A stretch of 64,000 nt of DNA from Bettongia penicillata ogilbyi (GCA_023548195.1 JAJHZJ010000061.1:8659378-8723377), one strand, 5' to 3'. Shown: positions 1 to 11,984, counted from the stretch's first letter. Numbers and translations are program-made. The notes: generated from the letters alone by a model not told the origin.

Positions 1-300
1 TCTGCCATTCAATTCTAGGCATAATTAATGCTCTCTTGCAGTGCCTGTTCCACATGTATGTCCTAATATGTTAACTCAGGAGGCTGGCTGTCCAATTGCC
101 TGTCACAGCTTGGACAATATATATTTTTATCCACTTACTTTTTCCCTCATGGATGATTAGGCCAATGTCTTTCGACCTTACATCTCATTAAGGAGACCCT
201 CTAACATTCTTGGGTTTGAGACAGTCAGTACTGTATCTTCTACAGACAGGAATGACTGGAGAACCTTACCATTTGGGAGGAAGTCATTTTCCTTTTGTAT
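1..300 (-). pseudogene. RTE-type LINE reverse-transcriptase fragment
   Basis: Read on the minus strand, this stretch gives a degraded reverse-transcriptase segment. Residues V-E-D-T at 232-243 sit where the catalytic F-A-D-D box belongs, followed by VLTVSNPRMLEGLLNEM. The same arrangement (box, V-L, S-x-P, LLNE) occurs at the right edge of the window around 63720-63766. RTE LINEs normally read FADD-hydrophobic here, so the active-site aspartates are partly lost. Several stops follow. The element runs off the left edge. Assignment to RTE rather than another LINE clade is inferred from this motif and the resemblance to the right-edge copy. Confidence 0.5.
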
Positions 301-638
301 CCTGGGCAGGGCATCCTCCTTGACCATGGCTAATAATCAGAGGGGTACTACTGTTCATTCCTGTTCTTCTACCTTTCTGGCAACTCTTTCTCCTTCCTCA
401 AGATGCCCCTTCCAAATTTTCTCATTTCTTTTGGAAGACCTGTTGTCCTTTCTGGCCTCCCAGATTGATACTCTCATTATCTCCTATCCCTTGCTTCCTC
501 CTACCCCACATTTACAATTAGTAGCAGGATGGGTACTGTTTCTACCCACATCCACAGTATCCTTCATATCTAACTCTTCTGGACTCATATAACCAGGGGC
601 GCCTTTAGAGTGTGTGTGGCCCCAGGCCATACTTTTTG
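301..638. other. Unassigned pyrimidine-rich stretch
   Basis: It lies between an RTE fragment and an L1 fragment. A 90-codon plus-strand frame from 320 has low-complexity Ser/Leu/Pro composition and no recognisable domain, so it is probably chance. The end (about 597-650) reads like the edge of an old repeat, but I cannot name it. Confidence 0.3.
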
Positions 639-639
639 G

Positions 640-955
640 GGACCTTCAAACCGCTCATCAGTTCTTATAAGTCCAGGTTTTTCTGAAATCTTCCTGCTCA
701 TCCTTTCTAATAGCACAATAGTATTTCATTATATTCATATACCACGACTTGTTCAGTCATTACCCAATTGATGGGCATCTCCTTAATTTCCAATTCTTTG
801 CCACCACAAAAAAAGCTGATATAAATATTTTTGTACATTTGGGTCCTTTTCCCATTTTTGGGATCTTTTTGAAATACAGACCTAGTAGCGGTATTGCTGG
901 GTCAAAGGCTATGCACAGTTTTATAATGACATTTAATTTCATGAAATAAGTAATT
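640..955 (-). mobile_element. L1 fragment, ORF2 end / 3' region
   Basis: The complement contains the phrase series typical of therian L1 near the ORF2 end: ttgacccagcaat-like, tacaaaaatatttatatcagc, and a caattgatgggc-like reading near 765. The same order is found on the plus strand at 42950-43140 and on the minus strand at 35500-35705. No RT or endonuclease motif is present. Truncated at both ends, with no TSD seen. Confidence 0.75.
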
Positions 956-999
956 TTATAGATAATTTTTATTCCATCTTATGCTAAACTTTAGGTTTT

Positions 1000-1752
1000 T
1001 TTAAAGTATTGTTTGTTGTAGTGGCAGTCCAAATCAACCAGAAAATAGAATGTTAATACTGGCTTTGCACTTTACAGTGTCCTGTTTTTGGAAGGCCCAG
1101 GTGCTACAACTCTATCTTGAAACTAAAATAGTAACCACTTTGTGTTAATTATATAAAATACATCAAAATTAGAACTTAAGAAAATAGAATCAACTGGTAC
1201 TTTTCAATTGCTGATATAAACTTAAAACATTTTCATATTAAAACTATACTACACTTTGTTTTTTTGCACTATTTTTTGTGATAGTTTAACATAGTAAACA
1301 TGATACATAGATAGTGAACATGAAAAGTACAAATTAAAATAATCTGGTCTGCGAACAGATACTCTAATCTTTAAAGTAATATTACATAACAGAAGGTACT
1401 ATCTTACAGCATGATTGACCTAGTATGTATATGCACTTTGACAACAGGGAGTAGTCTGGCCCTTCTTTAGATAGGAGCATTTTAATATTTATAGTTACGG
1501 TCATACCATTTTATAATACATTTTAAGGCAAATTTGAAGACATAGTAGCTTATTTTGTGAATTATTAAGAACTTAGGTAAAGCACCCAGAATTTTTAAGC
1601 AGCCAGTATGGGATATATTTGAAATGCTGAGAAGTAGATATAGGACATCAAAAGCAGTAGTTAATTGTTCAGAACATAGAGAGTATGCTACTAATATCAA
1701 TATTTAAAGATTTTAAAAATCAGTATTTTAGTGAGAATAAAAAGGGTTTTGT
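1000..1752. other. Unassigned AT-rich stretch
   Basis: No repeat landmark, convincing ORF or RNA gene was recognised. The composition is AT-rich with many short A and T runs. It may be unique intergenic sequence or a repeat too old to see by eye. Confidence 0.3.
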
Positions 1753-1763
1753 ACCATTAATAA

Positions 1764-1981
1764 GAGGGAAGCTGTGTTGTACCAGGACTGCAGTTAGGAA
1801 GACTTGAATTCAAATATGGCCCCAGATACTTACTAGCTGTATGACCCTGAATAAGTCACTTAACTCTGTTTTGCCTCAGTTTCCTCATTTGTAAAATAAA
1901 CTGGAGAAGGAAATGGCAAAACATTCTAGTATCTTTGTCAAGAAAACCCCAACTGGGGTCACAGACAACTGAACAGCAAAA
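1764..1981 (+). mobile_element. Type A SINE with 11-bp TSD
   Basis: It carries the tRNA-derived core (ctagctgtatgacc, cctcatttgtaaaat) and the BovB-like tail (ggagaaggaaatggcaaaac, aaaaccccaactgggg, cagacaactgaacagc). The word accattaataa occurs just outside both ends, at 1753-1763 and 1982-1992. A perfect target-site duplication like this indicates insertion by LINE-type target-primed reverse transcription. Conserved SINE landmarks make it one of the better-bounded copies. Confidence 0.88.
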
Positions 1982-2034
1982 ACCATTAATAAATAAAATA
2001 TTTTTAAATTGGTTATTTTCCCTTTATCTCCTGA

Positions 2035-2105
2035 TATAGGAGTTATTGCTGAGGTTTTAAAGTGACTTGTTCATGGTCACACAGCTAACATGTGTCTGCT
2101 CTATG
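2035..2105 (-). mobile_element. MIR fragment
   Basis: Short antisense MIR core: agtgacttgttcatggtcac followed by acagctaa. Only the central segment survives. Confidence 0.5.
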
Positions 2106-2204
2106 TTTCCATGAAGATTATACCCAGTACTTAGTCCTTCACTCTCAAATAACAGAGAATGAAATGTTTCCAGATTCCAATTGACTATTTCCAAGGTTTC
2201 AAAG

Positions 2205-2435
2205 ATGATGATTATGTTAGTCAGGAAGACCTAAGTTCATAATTCGGCCTCAGACTCTTATTGCCTATGTAACCCTGGGCAAGCCACTTAACCTTTTCAT
2301 CCTTAGTTTTCTCACCTCTAAAATGGGGATAATAATAGTCCCTGCCTTCTGTGTGGAAAGGATTAAATCAGATAACGGATAAATGGCTTTACAAACCATA
2401 AAGTGCCATCTGATGGTAGCTGCTGCTGATGCGGT
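2205..2435 (+). mobile_element. Type B (MIR-like) SINE
   Basis: The head contains gtcaggaagacctaagttca, then ccctgggcaagccacttaac, a ctaaaatggggataataata segment, and a degraded 3' end (aaccataaagtgcc). No BovB-like tail is present, which separates it from type A. Confidence 0.78.
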
Positions 2436-3235
2436 TTATGTCTTCATTTTATACTTGGTCCCATTCTGTGTCATTTGGGAGTTTGAAGGAAAGGAGCACT
2501 AGGAGGAGTTAGACCTGAACATGGGGGATACATTGACCTCCCTCATCCTGTAGTTTGAGAGAAGATGAGAGATGTTTGGGTTTGACATTTTTCTCTACTA
2601 CTCATGCAGACAGACTTTCCAGATCCCGCAGAAGACCATTTTCATAGCATACTTGGACGGGCCCTTGATTCCATTGCCAAGACATCCCCTAGACTACATG
2701 GAGGTTTCTGGGATTACCTGGAGAAATCATGCTGAGACAACGGGTTCAAGAGCCACCCAGGCTCAGCCTGTTGCCCTGATACATTGATGAAAGTGGGGTG
2801 GGATATACATCAGGTCATCCTGAACTGAGATTTCTGGGAAAATGGGGAGGTTTCCTCTTTCCCTCCTCCTATCTCTGCCTCAGATTCCTGGGGCTGTAGT
2901 GGCCACTGGGGCTTGCTTTTGATGGGGGTTAAACTGGATTGGACAAGTCCTCACAACTTATCTCAGGAAGGGAAAAGGCTGCTGGGCCCCATCAAGAGAT
3001 CCAGCCACTTTAGCCATCAATAGCTCAGCTCCCTTAGCTTTGACCCCGCCCTGATACCATAGCATGTGCTCTGCTCAGCATCCTACACGATGCCATCATC
3101 TCTGAAATCTATACCTTCTTAATCTAGAGGGTCCCCAGGGTTCCTTCATCCCTCTGGTTGGAGAGGATGGAGGGTGGACAGTAAAGAGTTCCTACCAGAA
3201 TTTCTATTTGAGGAGGTCCCCTTGGTCAGGAATCT
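2436..3235. other. Unassigned stretch
   Basis: No repeat family was recognised. A 71-codon plus-strand frame from 2572 has no identifiable domain, and no splice-bounded exon is evident. GC content is slightly higher than in the flanks. Could be unique sequence. Confidence 0.3.
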
Positions 3236-3239
3236 TATC

Positions 3240-3455
3240 ATTTCCCACCCTGCTACACTCCTCCAGACTTTCCTTATACCTCCTCGGAGGTACCCTTCTT
3301 GCCCTTTTAAGCTTTCTTTTATGTGTTATCTTTCTCCCATTGGAGTATGAGTTCCTTAAGGACAGGGACAGTGCTTTTTGCCTTTCTTTGTATCCCCAGT
3401 GCTTAACACACTACGTGGCACATAGTAGGTACTTCATAAGTGTTTACTGACCAAC
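3240..3455 (+). mobile_element. L2 LINE 3' end
   Basis: It shows the standard L2 terminus: tatgagttccttaaggacag, a ctttgtatccccagtgctta stretch, then gtggcacatagtaggtactt and a gtgtttactga end. Only the 3' untranslated part is present. Confidence 0.82.
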
Positions 3456-3459
3456 TGAC

Positions 3460-3960
3460 ATAATCCAGGACAACTGACTGGCTTAATTTATGTATATTCA
3501 TGCATTCCCCTATCCCACATAATATATTCTATACAAATAAGGCAGTATTAACTTGGTGTGTAAGTCAGTAGTGTTGGACTCAAAAGAGAAAGATGTTCCT
3601 TCTGCCTACATATTGACTTAGAAAACCACAAATTAGCATTACCTTTGTTGAATTATATTTTATTCATTTTGTTAAACATTTGCCAATTACATTTTAATCT
3701 AGTTTGAGCCAGAGTAAGTTTTGAGTAAGTTGTCAGTCATGGCTGAGAAGAAGGTGGTGGTGTGAGTTTGACATTTATGGTTTAGGTCATTCATAATTTT
3801 TTCCTGTGTATTTCATTTTTATTTGAGTGACTGTTTTCATTTTATAATGTTTTGTTTTATTTTATATTTTTGTCTTAACTTTTTTTGGGCCTATGATGAT
3901 CAGGTACCTCCAAAACAGGAGCCCCTAAGGCCCTCTTTGCTAAGGCCTAGGAGCAGTCCT
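3460..3960. other. Unassigned AT-rich stretch
   Basis: AT-rich sequence with T runs. The end near 3900-3960 looks repetitive but is not assignable by eye. No coding signal. Confidence 0.25.
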
Positions 3961-3964
3961 GCCT

Positions 3965-4485
3965 AACTGCCTTAGATCAGGCCATCATCTCCTCTTGGTC
4001 TAGATTACTGCAACAGTTTTCTAAATGGTTTCCCTGCTTTAAGTCTCTCCCCACTCCAGTTCATCCTACATATGGCTGCCAAAGGAATTTTCCCTAAGTG
4101 CATGACTCTCCTAGTCATTTAATTCCAGTGGCTTTCTATTGCCTCTAGGATAAAATATCAATTCCTCTGTTTAGCATTCAAAGTCGTATAGAACCTGGCC
4201 CCAACCTACCTTTCCACCTACCGTCTGTGATCTAGCTAAACTGGCTTTCTCTCTTTGCCTCACACATGACAATCTCTCACCTCTGGACCTTTTCTTTAGC
4301 CATTCACAATGCCTGGGAGTAGGCTTGGTACTTAACTCCATCACAGAGTCCTTACTGTCTTTATGTACTCATTGTTTCCCCCATTAGGGTATAAACTTCT
4401 CATGAGTGGGAATTGTTTCTTTGTACTGGTGCCTACCTCACACAGTGCCTGGCACGTATCAAATACTTGTTGACTGATTAAATCC
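3965..4485 (+). mobile_element. L2 LINE 3' region
   Basis: A longer L2 3' region: gattactgcaacagttttct, then a gcctctaggataaaatatca segment, an atagaacctggccccaacct segment, and the terminal cacacagtgcctggcac motif with a ttgttgactga end. These follow in L2 order with no internal insertion. Confidence 0.85.
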
Positions 4486-4689
4486 TGTGGGATTTTAACA
4501 GACATCAGAAATTCCTTGTTGAAAGGGCCTTTAAGTCTGCGGTTTGGCTCTACAAAATTAAAAAATTTTTTTATAAAATAAAATATACAGTAAAATCTAG
4601 TATTCTTTGTAACTTCAGGTCAGCTGTGTAAGAATGACATATGCTATAGAAAATCTCTTGTAAAAATTTGTCTGTTCTCTTCTCCAGAG

Positions 4690-4785
4690 ATCTGTTGAGA
4701 AGGCACTGTTTTAATGGATAGAGAACTGGCCTTGTAGTTGAGAAGACCTAAGTTCACATGTTGCCTCTGGCACTGACTTGCATTG
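4690..4785 (+). mobile_element. SINE head fragment
   Basis: It contains ggatagagaactggcc and gaagacctaagttcacat, the 5' part of a type A/B SINE. The core and tail are missing, so the subtype is unknown. Confidence 0.55.
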
Positions 4786-5194
4786 AGAGAAGATGAGTAT
4801 TGAGAATGCTGTATAGCGAGGAAATCACAGTTCCACTATTATTTTTTTAAAAAGATTTCATAAAGATAAGAAATATATGAGTTAGTGGTTTATTATTACC
4901 TTTGGTAGATCCACATTTTCTCCTGTATCTTCTTTTTTTTGAGATATTCTATACAATAACTCCTTAGTTCTTTGAAGATTGTGTCAAGCTCACCATATAT
5001 TTTCTTGTATATTGTGTCTGGTCTGGCCATTCTGAAAATTTGTGCTTTTTTGTAATATTTCAACCTTCTTTTATGACACATTTCTATGGGAGAGCTAAGA
5101 TCTGGGGATCTAAATCTGGTGACTGTATTATCATAGGTGATTAAAAGTCATAGTCCTTGCACTTTCAGAGTTATTTCTTTTTAACAGTATTGTT

Positions 5195-5830
5195 GTCATT
5201 GTATAAACTGTTCTCTTGATTCTGCTTGCTTTATTATTTTTCAGTTTATCAAAGTTCTCAGAATTGTTCATTTTTATTAATAGTGATGTTATTACATTAT
5301 AATATATATTATAGTATAAATTATTTTTCTGCGTGGCCTCACTTTACTCCGTATCAATTTATATGTCTTTCCAAGTCTTTTAGAAATCATTTATTTCCTC
5401 GTTTCTATCACATTCATCACTGGCAGGCATGTACCAAAGCATATGGAGAGCTAGACCTAGGCCCAGGAAGACTTTAGTTTAAATCTGGCCTCAGACACTT
5501 ACCAGTTGGGTGATCATGGACAGGTCACTTAACCTCTGCTTGCCTCAGTTTCCTTCACTGTAAAATAAGGATAAATAATAGCATCTAGTTCCTATAAGAT
5601 CATATATGTAAAGTGCGTAAGCACAGTGCCTGGCACATAGTAGGCATAAATGGTGTTCTTGTTATTATTTGTATATCACAACTTACTCAGTTATTCCTCA
5701 GTTTATGGGCATGCCTTTAGATTTCTGTCTAGTTTTCTGTCACCACAGGAAAAAAGCTGCTAGTAATGTATTTTTGTACATAAAGGACCTTTTCCTGTCT
5801 AATCTCTTTAAAAAAAATTGTTTTTAAACT
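5195..5830 (-). mobile_element. L1 3' region split by a SINE
   Basis: Antisense L1 text occupies 5195-5412 (tgtataaactgttctcttga, then ctttccaagtcttttagaaa) and resumes at about 5660-5830 (tatcacaacttactcagtta, then a gtcaccacaggaaaaaagct stretch). A type B SINE lies between. Split, degraded and non-coding. Confidence 0.6.
5425..5658 (+). mobile_element. Type B SINE nested in L1
   Basis: It contains ctggcctcagacacttacca, aggtcacttaacctctgctt and a terminal gcacagtgcctggcacatag motif. L1 text continues on both sides, so the SINE inserted after the L1. Confidence 0.8.
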
Positions 5831-6159
5831 TATACAAAGAACAGAGTAGGCACTACTACCTGTGTAAATGGGAAACTAGATGCAGAAAATAAAACAGAAG
5901 GAGAAAGAGAGGGAATAATCAATAAGTTATTAGGACATACTATAACTATAACTTTTAAAATCTAGGTAGTTGCCAGTGTATGTTTAATTGGTTTATTTCT
6001 GTTGAAAGTCAAATGCATGAGAAATTATTTGTAAAAGAGACAAAATAAAAAAGTAGTACTTGCCTTGCCACCTCATGGAATTGCCATGAGGAGAGCCCTT
6101 TGTATTTCTAGCAGAGGAAACCAGGATGCCAAAGTGACTTTGTCCTAGTCTTACGAATC

Positions 6160-6345
6160 TTAGGTTCTAGAGCTAAAAGAGATTTTACAGAGATCATTTA
6201 GTGCAGTCTTCTCACTTCACACATTGGAGAGCTGAATGTGGCTCAGAGAGCATAAGTGATCCGCCCAGTAGTAAATAGCAAAGCCATATTTGAAACTAGC
6301 TCCTCTGATCCCAAGGTTGAAGTCTAGGATTGACATTCAAAAATG
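6160..6345 (-). mobile_element. MIR-family SINE
   Basis: It begins with tctagagctaaaagagattt and continues with a degraded gagagcataagtgatccgcc and ctgatcccaaggttgaagtc. This is the antisense order of the MIR variant whose complement starts with a gene-like tRNA head. Strongly diverged. Confidence 0.6.
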
Positions 6346-6349
6346 CATT

Positions 6350-8940
6350 TTTAAGAGGGCGGAATTGAACATGTGAGGTATACTTTAAGCTAATTTATTT
6401 CCCTAGCTGATTGTTAGCTTTTGGTGATGTGTATATATTGCAGTTGACTAAGTTCAGAAATATGTTAAAGCCAATTAAGATAATGCCCCCCCTACAATTT
6501 ATTTCCACTGAAATATTCCTAAAATGAATTTATTTTACAGGGAGTGTGACATTTATTTCGAAGCTGGTTATGAGTTAGATTTCCCACTATATTCTTGCCC
6601 ATAGTCACACAGCTGTAAGCATTAAGTAGCTGTATGAATTCTGGTAACTTTGCTGGTATGCACCAACAGATTCCGCATTATTGGTTAGATCAACTCAAGT
6701 CTGTATATACCTCCAGCACTGCTTTGCAGCTCAGGAACAGAAGTGAGACAGGACGATAGCAAGGTAAGGAATTAAGTGGGCTGGTCTTCAGATCCAGCCA
6801 CCTTGAAGCAGGGGATTTTTGGACCAGGTGGGTGGAGAAATTCAGCCCAGCCTATGAAATGGGTTAAAACGGGAAAAGTTGATAGTTGGAGGTTTGGGTC
6901 AGAGTGGGAAGGATGATGGAAAAATGACAGAAGTAAAGATTTTGTGTTTGGAGAATAAGAAGGTCTGAGATGCAAATGGAAAGGGGGGTCTGAAGAGTCA
7001 AAACAGACAGGCCAAAGAACCTGAAAATCGCTCAGTGTGGATGTGGAAATTCCTTAGATCTGGCCCCATTAACCCCCTCCCTCCCCCAAGAGCTTGTAAA
7101 AGTTAAAAACAAATAAACGAAAAACCTGCTAAAACGGGGCTGTTGTGCCTTCTTGGGAGAGTCTGTTTTGTAGGCTACAGTGACCTGAGGTAATTAATTT
7201 GTGTGGCATTTTTTCCTTCTCCTGTTCCCCTCCCCCTGGAAGCAGCCTTACCATTTTGTTTTAGCCATCTCCGCATTTCAAGGCCAGGGGTGTGTCAGTA
7301 CTTGTCGGGGATCGACCTCTAACAGTGCAGGGCTGAAATCTGGATTCTTCAGAAGTTCCAGCTGTCCTTTCCTCCATGAATTCCTCTCCGTGGTTAGAGG
7401 GTGTTGAGCTGCAGAGCAGATAAAAATCCAAGGTCTGTTTATGGCTGGGAAAGCAATCTATGTGCTTTTTGCAAGGGGGGGAGGGGGCAGTAAAACTTGT
7501 TTCCTGGCAGAGTCTCAAGTTGGATAGCTACAGCCTGCCTGCCCAGAAATTTACACCTCAGTTTTGAACAGGTATTTTTCTTTCTCATGTTATAAATAAA
7601 CCCACTGTTCCTGTGTCCCTGTGCCACTCGGACCACATTCTCTGCCCAAGTCAGCTCCAGGTCCACAGTGGGTGATTGTGGAAAGATCTGAAGTCTTGGG
7701 GGGGATGAAAGACACTAAACGAGAGCCCTCCAGACATTATCGTCATTAATTATTAGTACTATCACAGCACTCATTCTAGCACTCCCACAACATTTCCATT
7801 AGCAGGGAAGCCCAGATCAGACCCTGACCCTTAATCTGACAAGAGACCTCCCAGAATGAGTACATTAGCAATTAAAAGAAGAAAGATTTTCCCCAGTCCT
7901 CTACCACTGTGGCTGCTGCTGCTGCTTCTGATGTTTCCAGAGCCTGCCCAGTTACAAAGTTTAGCTTCAAAGCAGATCTTCAATGTTCTATTTGTACTTA
8001 CTGTTCCCATATTTAGAAGAGAGCAGCACATACTTGTCTATTGCTTCAAGGCGAATTCTAAAGATATTTAAATGGGAGCCTTACATAAAAACAAGTTTGC
8101 CCAGGAAATCTGGGCGGAATTGGCTTTGTAGATCCTGAGTATCATAACAAGTTAGGATGTAGAAACTTTAAAAAATAGAAATCAGGAACAAACCTGTAAA
8201 ACCTTTGATAAACTGAGAGATTGGAGATATTATTATTATTTTTAATCACACACTTTAGTCTGTGAGGTTTGGTTTGACTTCCTTTACAGCAAGTAAAGGC
8301 CTTGTTTCTTTGTCAACAAGCCCAGGCAGCTACAGGAGGGCATACAAGGAGAGAATTATTTAAAGTTTTTCCAGAGCTGCTCTCTGCAGAGAGATAGCAT
8401 CAATTTTATCATTAGGAACTTAGTATTCGAGTGAAGTGTGATTTTAGAAATGTTGAATGGTGATATCTTTTGTTTTATCTTTACTTGTGTCTCCATTTCA
8501 ACAAATTTGAGATGGAGAGTGTCCCTGTCCTGGATTACTGTTTAAAAGCCAATATTATTCCACAGGGAGAGTTTTCCATCATCTCTGGAGATGAAGCTCC
8601 TTGCCAATACAATTCTAGTTTATTGTTTTGGTAGCCGAGCCATTCGTAATTTTCATAATCATAATAATCCTCTGTGTATCTGGCCAGAGTTTTTAAGTAC
8701 CATCTATGGGCGAGGAATAGTGTTTTTTTCTTTACAAATTTAATTTTTCTGTTTATGAGATTGTACCTGTGACCCTGGCCTTTTCATCACCATGATCTTA
8801 ACCAACAGCAATCATAAAATGAGATCCCCTTGAAAGTGATTCTAGGCTCAAGGCTCTTTTGGTTCCAAAATCCACTTAAAACCCTATAGCTTACAAGCTC
8901 CCATCAATGAGTTTCTTTAACCAAGCATGGGACAATAAAA
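6350..8940. other. Repeat-poor stretch of about 2.6 kb
   Basis: I recognise no SINE, LINE or LTR landmark here, in contrast with one every few hundred bases elsewhere. Open frames at 6772-6975, 7201-7407 and 7261-7666 overlap on both strands and lack domain signals. A CTG-type run (tgctgctgctgcttctg) lies near 7913-7930. Repeat-poor islands of this size sometimes hold conserved regulatory DNA or unrecognised exons. That is inference. Confidence 0.4.
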
Positions 8941-9520
8941 GATTCTTCCCATGCAAACAACGATACACTCACACAGCTTACTACATTACCAGGGGGAAAA
9001 GGGCTTCACACTAGGAACATGCAAATCTAAGGGGAAAATTTGTAGCCAAGGCAACTTGGGTCTAAGGGGACATCCTTGTTGGAACCTTCTTCTTTTTTCA
9101 GATACTTCTGCTTTTTCTTTCTGGTCATCAGACTCCCAGTGGTCAAGTCAGAGACCTATCCTCTGCTTTTCTCTGCTCTTGTCTCTGCTGAGCTGGTCTC
9201 TGCTGATCCTCAGCCACTGTGTAGTCTCTGCCAACACCAGCAGATCATGGCTCCAGGGGCTCTCTCTCACTTTTATGATTTTCCATTCTGGCCAGTTACA
9301 CCTATGCAGTTAGCTAGAGAAAGCGCTTAGGCTTTTGAACCAAACTGTTCAAACTGTTGCCCTTCATACAGTTTCAGTTTAAACTGAGTTGTGGTCACAA
9401 AATTCCTTTGAACTCCTGTCAAACCCCAGGATACCTGGGGTCCTTATAAATCCTTCTATAAGTTCTGCTTAACAAAAACTGCAAAGGAGCTGGGTGGAAT
9501 TTGGGTGTGTGAATGAGAGA
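8941..9520. other. Unassigned stretch, possibly LTR-derived
   Basis: It includes a perfect short hairpin, CCCCAGG-ata-CCTGGGG, at 9424-9440, followed closely by tccttataaatcc. Two overlapping plus-strand frames (8951-9313 and 9076-9330) have low-complexity composition and no recognisable domain. Text on the far side of the SINE (9780-10150) may be the same element, but neither LTR ends nor a primer-binding site can be shown. Confidence 0.25.
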
Positions 9521-9523
9521 TTC

Positions 9524-9774
9524 TTTTCAGTCCCCGTTGTTTTTCAGTGGTGTCCAACTGTTTGTGACCCCATTTGGGGTTTTCTTGGCAAAGATACTAG
9601 AATGGTTTGCCATTTCCTTCTCCAGCTCATTTTTCAGATGAGGCAACTGAAGCAAACAGGGTTAAGTGACTTGCTCAGGACCACATAACTAGTAAATGTG
9701 TGAGGTCAATTTGAACTCAGATCTTCTTGAGTCCAGGCCAGGCTCTATATCCACTGTGCTACCTAGCTGCCCAT
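9524..9774 (-). mobile_element. Type A SINE
   Basis: A complete antisense copy. It opens with the BovB-like tail (gtgtccaactgtttgtgacc, gccatttccttctccagctc) and runs through the core to the tRNA-like head (cactgtgctacctagctgcc). Flanked on both sides by unassigned sequence. Confidence 0.9.
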
Positions 9775-9779
9775 CATGT

Positions 9780-10480
9780 ACCGGGTCTAGGAGCAAAACT
9801 AGAAAGGGGCTAGTAGATGAAACTGGTGACCTTTGAACTATTTCCCTTCAGCAACCCATTTCAATGGTGTGAAGTTGGTTAACTTGGTCCTACTTTCCAC
9901 CAGCAACCAAAAATCATTATGTTTCTTGAATATAGACTTGCTCTCATGACCTATTTCAAAGCTTCATAAACATGGCGTGACCATGACCCTGAGTTCTCAA
10001 AGGCTATGCCCCTAGAGTACCAACTGTATTTCCTATCAACTAAGGCTTGCAATAGCCATCCTGGCACAAAGTTTTGTGTCTGTCATTGTAGAAAGGTCCA
10101 GCTAACTGGACTTAATCACCAAAGGGTTGGGCACCAAGTAATAAATTTGGAGTCCACGATAACTTAGGAAAATGGTCTGGTAAGATGTGAAGGGGATAAC
10201 AGTGCTGATGAAATCATAGATCTTTTTTAAATATTGAAGAATCTCTTAGATACAGTACTTTGTACTTTTCAAAGGCCTTTCATGTCTGTTACTTCACTTA
10301 GTCCACAGGGCTAGTTATAAATAGGATCACTTGATTGTGTCCTTAGAGAAGGACCTTAGAAACTACTGAACATATAGAGCTACCCTCTTCCAGTCCCACA
10401 ACGTTAAAAAAAGTAGTATCCTCAAAGGCCGCATTCACTCCAAGATGAGAAATGTAAGTGGTTGGATTTGGGGGGGTTTT
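9780..10480. other. Unassigned stretch
   Basis: No repeat family can be named with certainty. Part of 10330-10400 resembles a diverged MIR or CR1 edge. No coding frame of note. Confidence 0.25.
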
Positions 10481-10494
10481 CATTGATTCTCTCC

Positions 10495-10785
10495 CTCTTC
10501 ATCTCTCCCTCTTTGCTTCCTCTGAAGTCTCAGCTCCTATTCTAGCTTCTAGGAGAGGTCTCCCTAGGCCTCCTTAAGGCTAATTCTTTCTCTTTGAGAG
10601 TGTCTACAGTTTATCCTGCATGTATCTTGTTAGTACATAATTGTTTACATGTTGATTCCCCCTATTGGTCTGTGAGCTATTTGACAACAGGGACTGTTTT
10701 TGCCTTTCTTTGTATGTCTAGAACTTAGCACAGTGCCAGGCCCATAGCAGGAGAACATAATGAATACTTACTGACTTGATACTTT
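10495..10785 (+). mobile_element. L2 LINE 3' end
   Basis: It shows ggtctgtgagctatttgaca, gtctagaacttagcacagtg and a tgaatacttactgact end, in L2 3' order. The upstream part (tcctctgaagtctcagctcc) also fits L2. Confidence 0.8.
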
Positions 10786-11474
10786 TCCTTATATACTTTT
10801 TTCTGAACATGGGGTAATTGATACCCTTTGGATACCCTTCACTACACTGTTGGCATTATTACTTTACCTGAAGCATTTTATCCACTAGTGTGTTTTTGGA
10901 AGTTAAGAGCATGGTGGGAAGGATATGTTTATCTTGGAGTTAACTAGACTTGGAAACCAGAATGCAGTAACTTTAACACTAGCTGTGATATATTACCTCC
11001 CCATTTGGGATTCCAGACCTCAGGTACACATGTTAAGCAGCAGTAAATTTAAAAGGTTAAAGGACTAAGTGTAAATGATGAGAAAGGAGAAAGGGAAAGA
11101 AAGCAGAATAGCCATTTTTCATTATTTTGAATGAAGTCAGAGCTGGTAAAATGTCATATTTATCACACTAAGGAGGCTTTAGAATTCCAAACTCCATAGC
11201 TATCTTGGCCACTACTGTGTGAGGTGAGCTAATAGCAGTCATCAGCAATGTATGGCCAACCTCAAACATAACATTTACATGAGCTGAAAATGGAGCAAAG
11301 TGTAAAATATCGGACTTTTGGCAGCTTCAATTGAATAGCATATGAAATGATCACTGAATGCATTTAGCCTTAACAAGCAGATAATAGAGGGTGACGAAGG
11401 GAAAAAAAACACCCCAGTATTTTCTGTTTAGGTTAGGCAGGTAAATGACGTTATTTCTTATTATTGACAACAGG

Positions 11475-11660
11475 TAGTAACCGGCATTCATATTTTACTT
11501 TAAAGTTTTTGAAGTACTTTATATACATAATCTCATTTGAACTTCATAACACTGTGTACCTGTGGGTACAGGGATTATCCTCTTTTTCAGACATTGAGAC
11601 TGGGCCTTCATGGAGGGATCTGTGGTAGAGGCAAATAGCTGACACAGGTTTTGCTGGCAT
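11475..11660 (-). mobile_element. MIR-like SINE
   Basis: The antisense 3' half is clear: gaagtactttatatacataa, then tctcatttgaacttcataac and a degraded cagacattgagactgggcct. The head is lost. Confidence 0.6.
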
Positions 11661-11734
11661 GTTACATTACTGTAGGAAATGTACACATATGGGGATGAAT
11701 GGACAAAACAAAACCCAGCTAGCAGCTCTCTTGA

Positions 11735-11915
11735 AAAGAGAAAAAAGTCATAAAGCCATAGCCCTAGAGCTGGAGAGAATTTAATGCAATCCCTTTGTTT
11801 TGTAGATGAAGATCCTGAGACCTAGTGGGGTGAAGTGTCTGCCCAAGGTCACACAGGTGGTAGGTGACAAAGCTAGGGTTAGAGTTCAGCTCTTGTGACT
11901 CCATTTTCATTAGGC
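11735..11915 (-). mobile_element. MIR-family SINE
   Basis: It contains atagccctagagctggagag, tgtagatgaagatcctgaga and ctgcccaaggtcacacaggt, in the antisense order of MIR. Confidence 0.7.
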
Positions 11916-11984
11916 ATCCCTGACCTCGGCTTTCTAGCTCCTGTTACCTCCTCTGTTAGAATATAAGATCATTGAAAGAAGGGA

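Noticed and set aside
8951..9330. Two overlapping 120- and 84-codon plus frames
   Set aside because: No start context, domain or splice structure. The overlapping frames are equally good, which is typical of chance.
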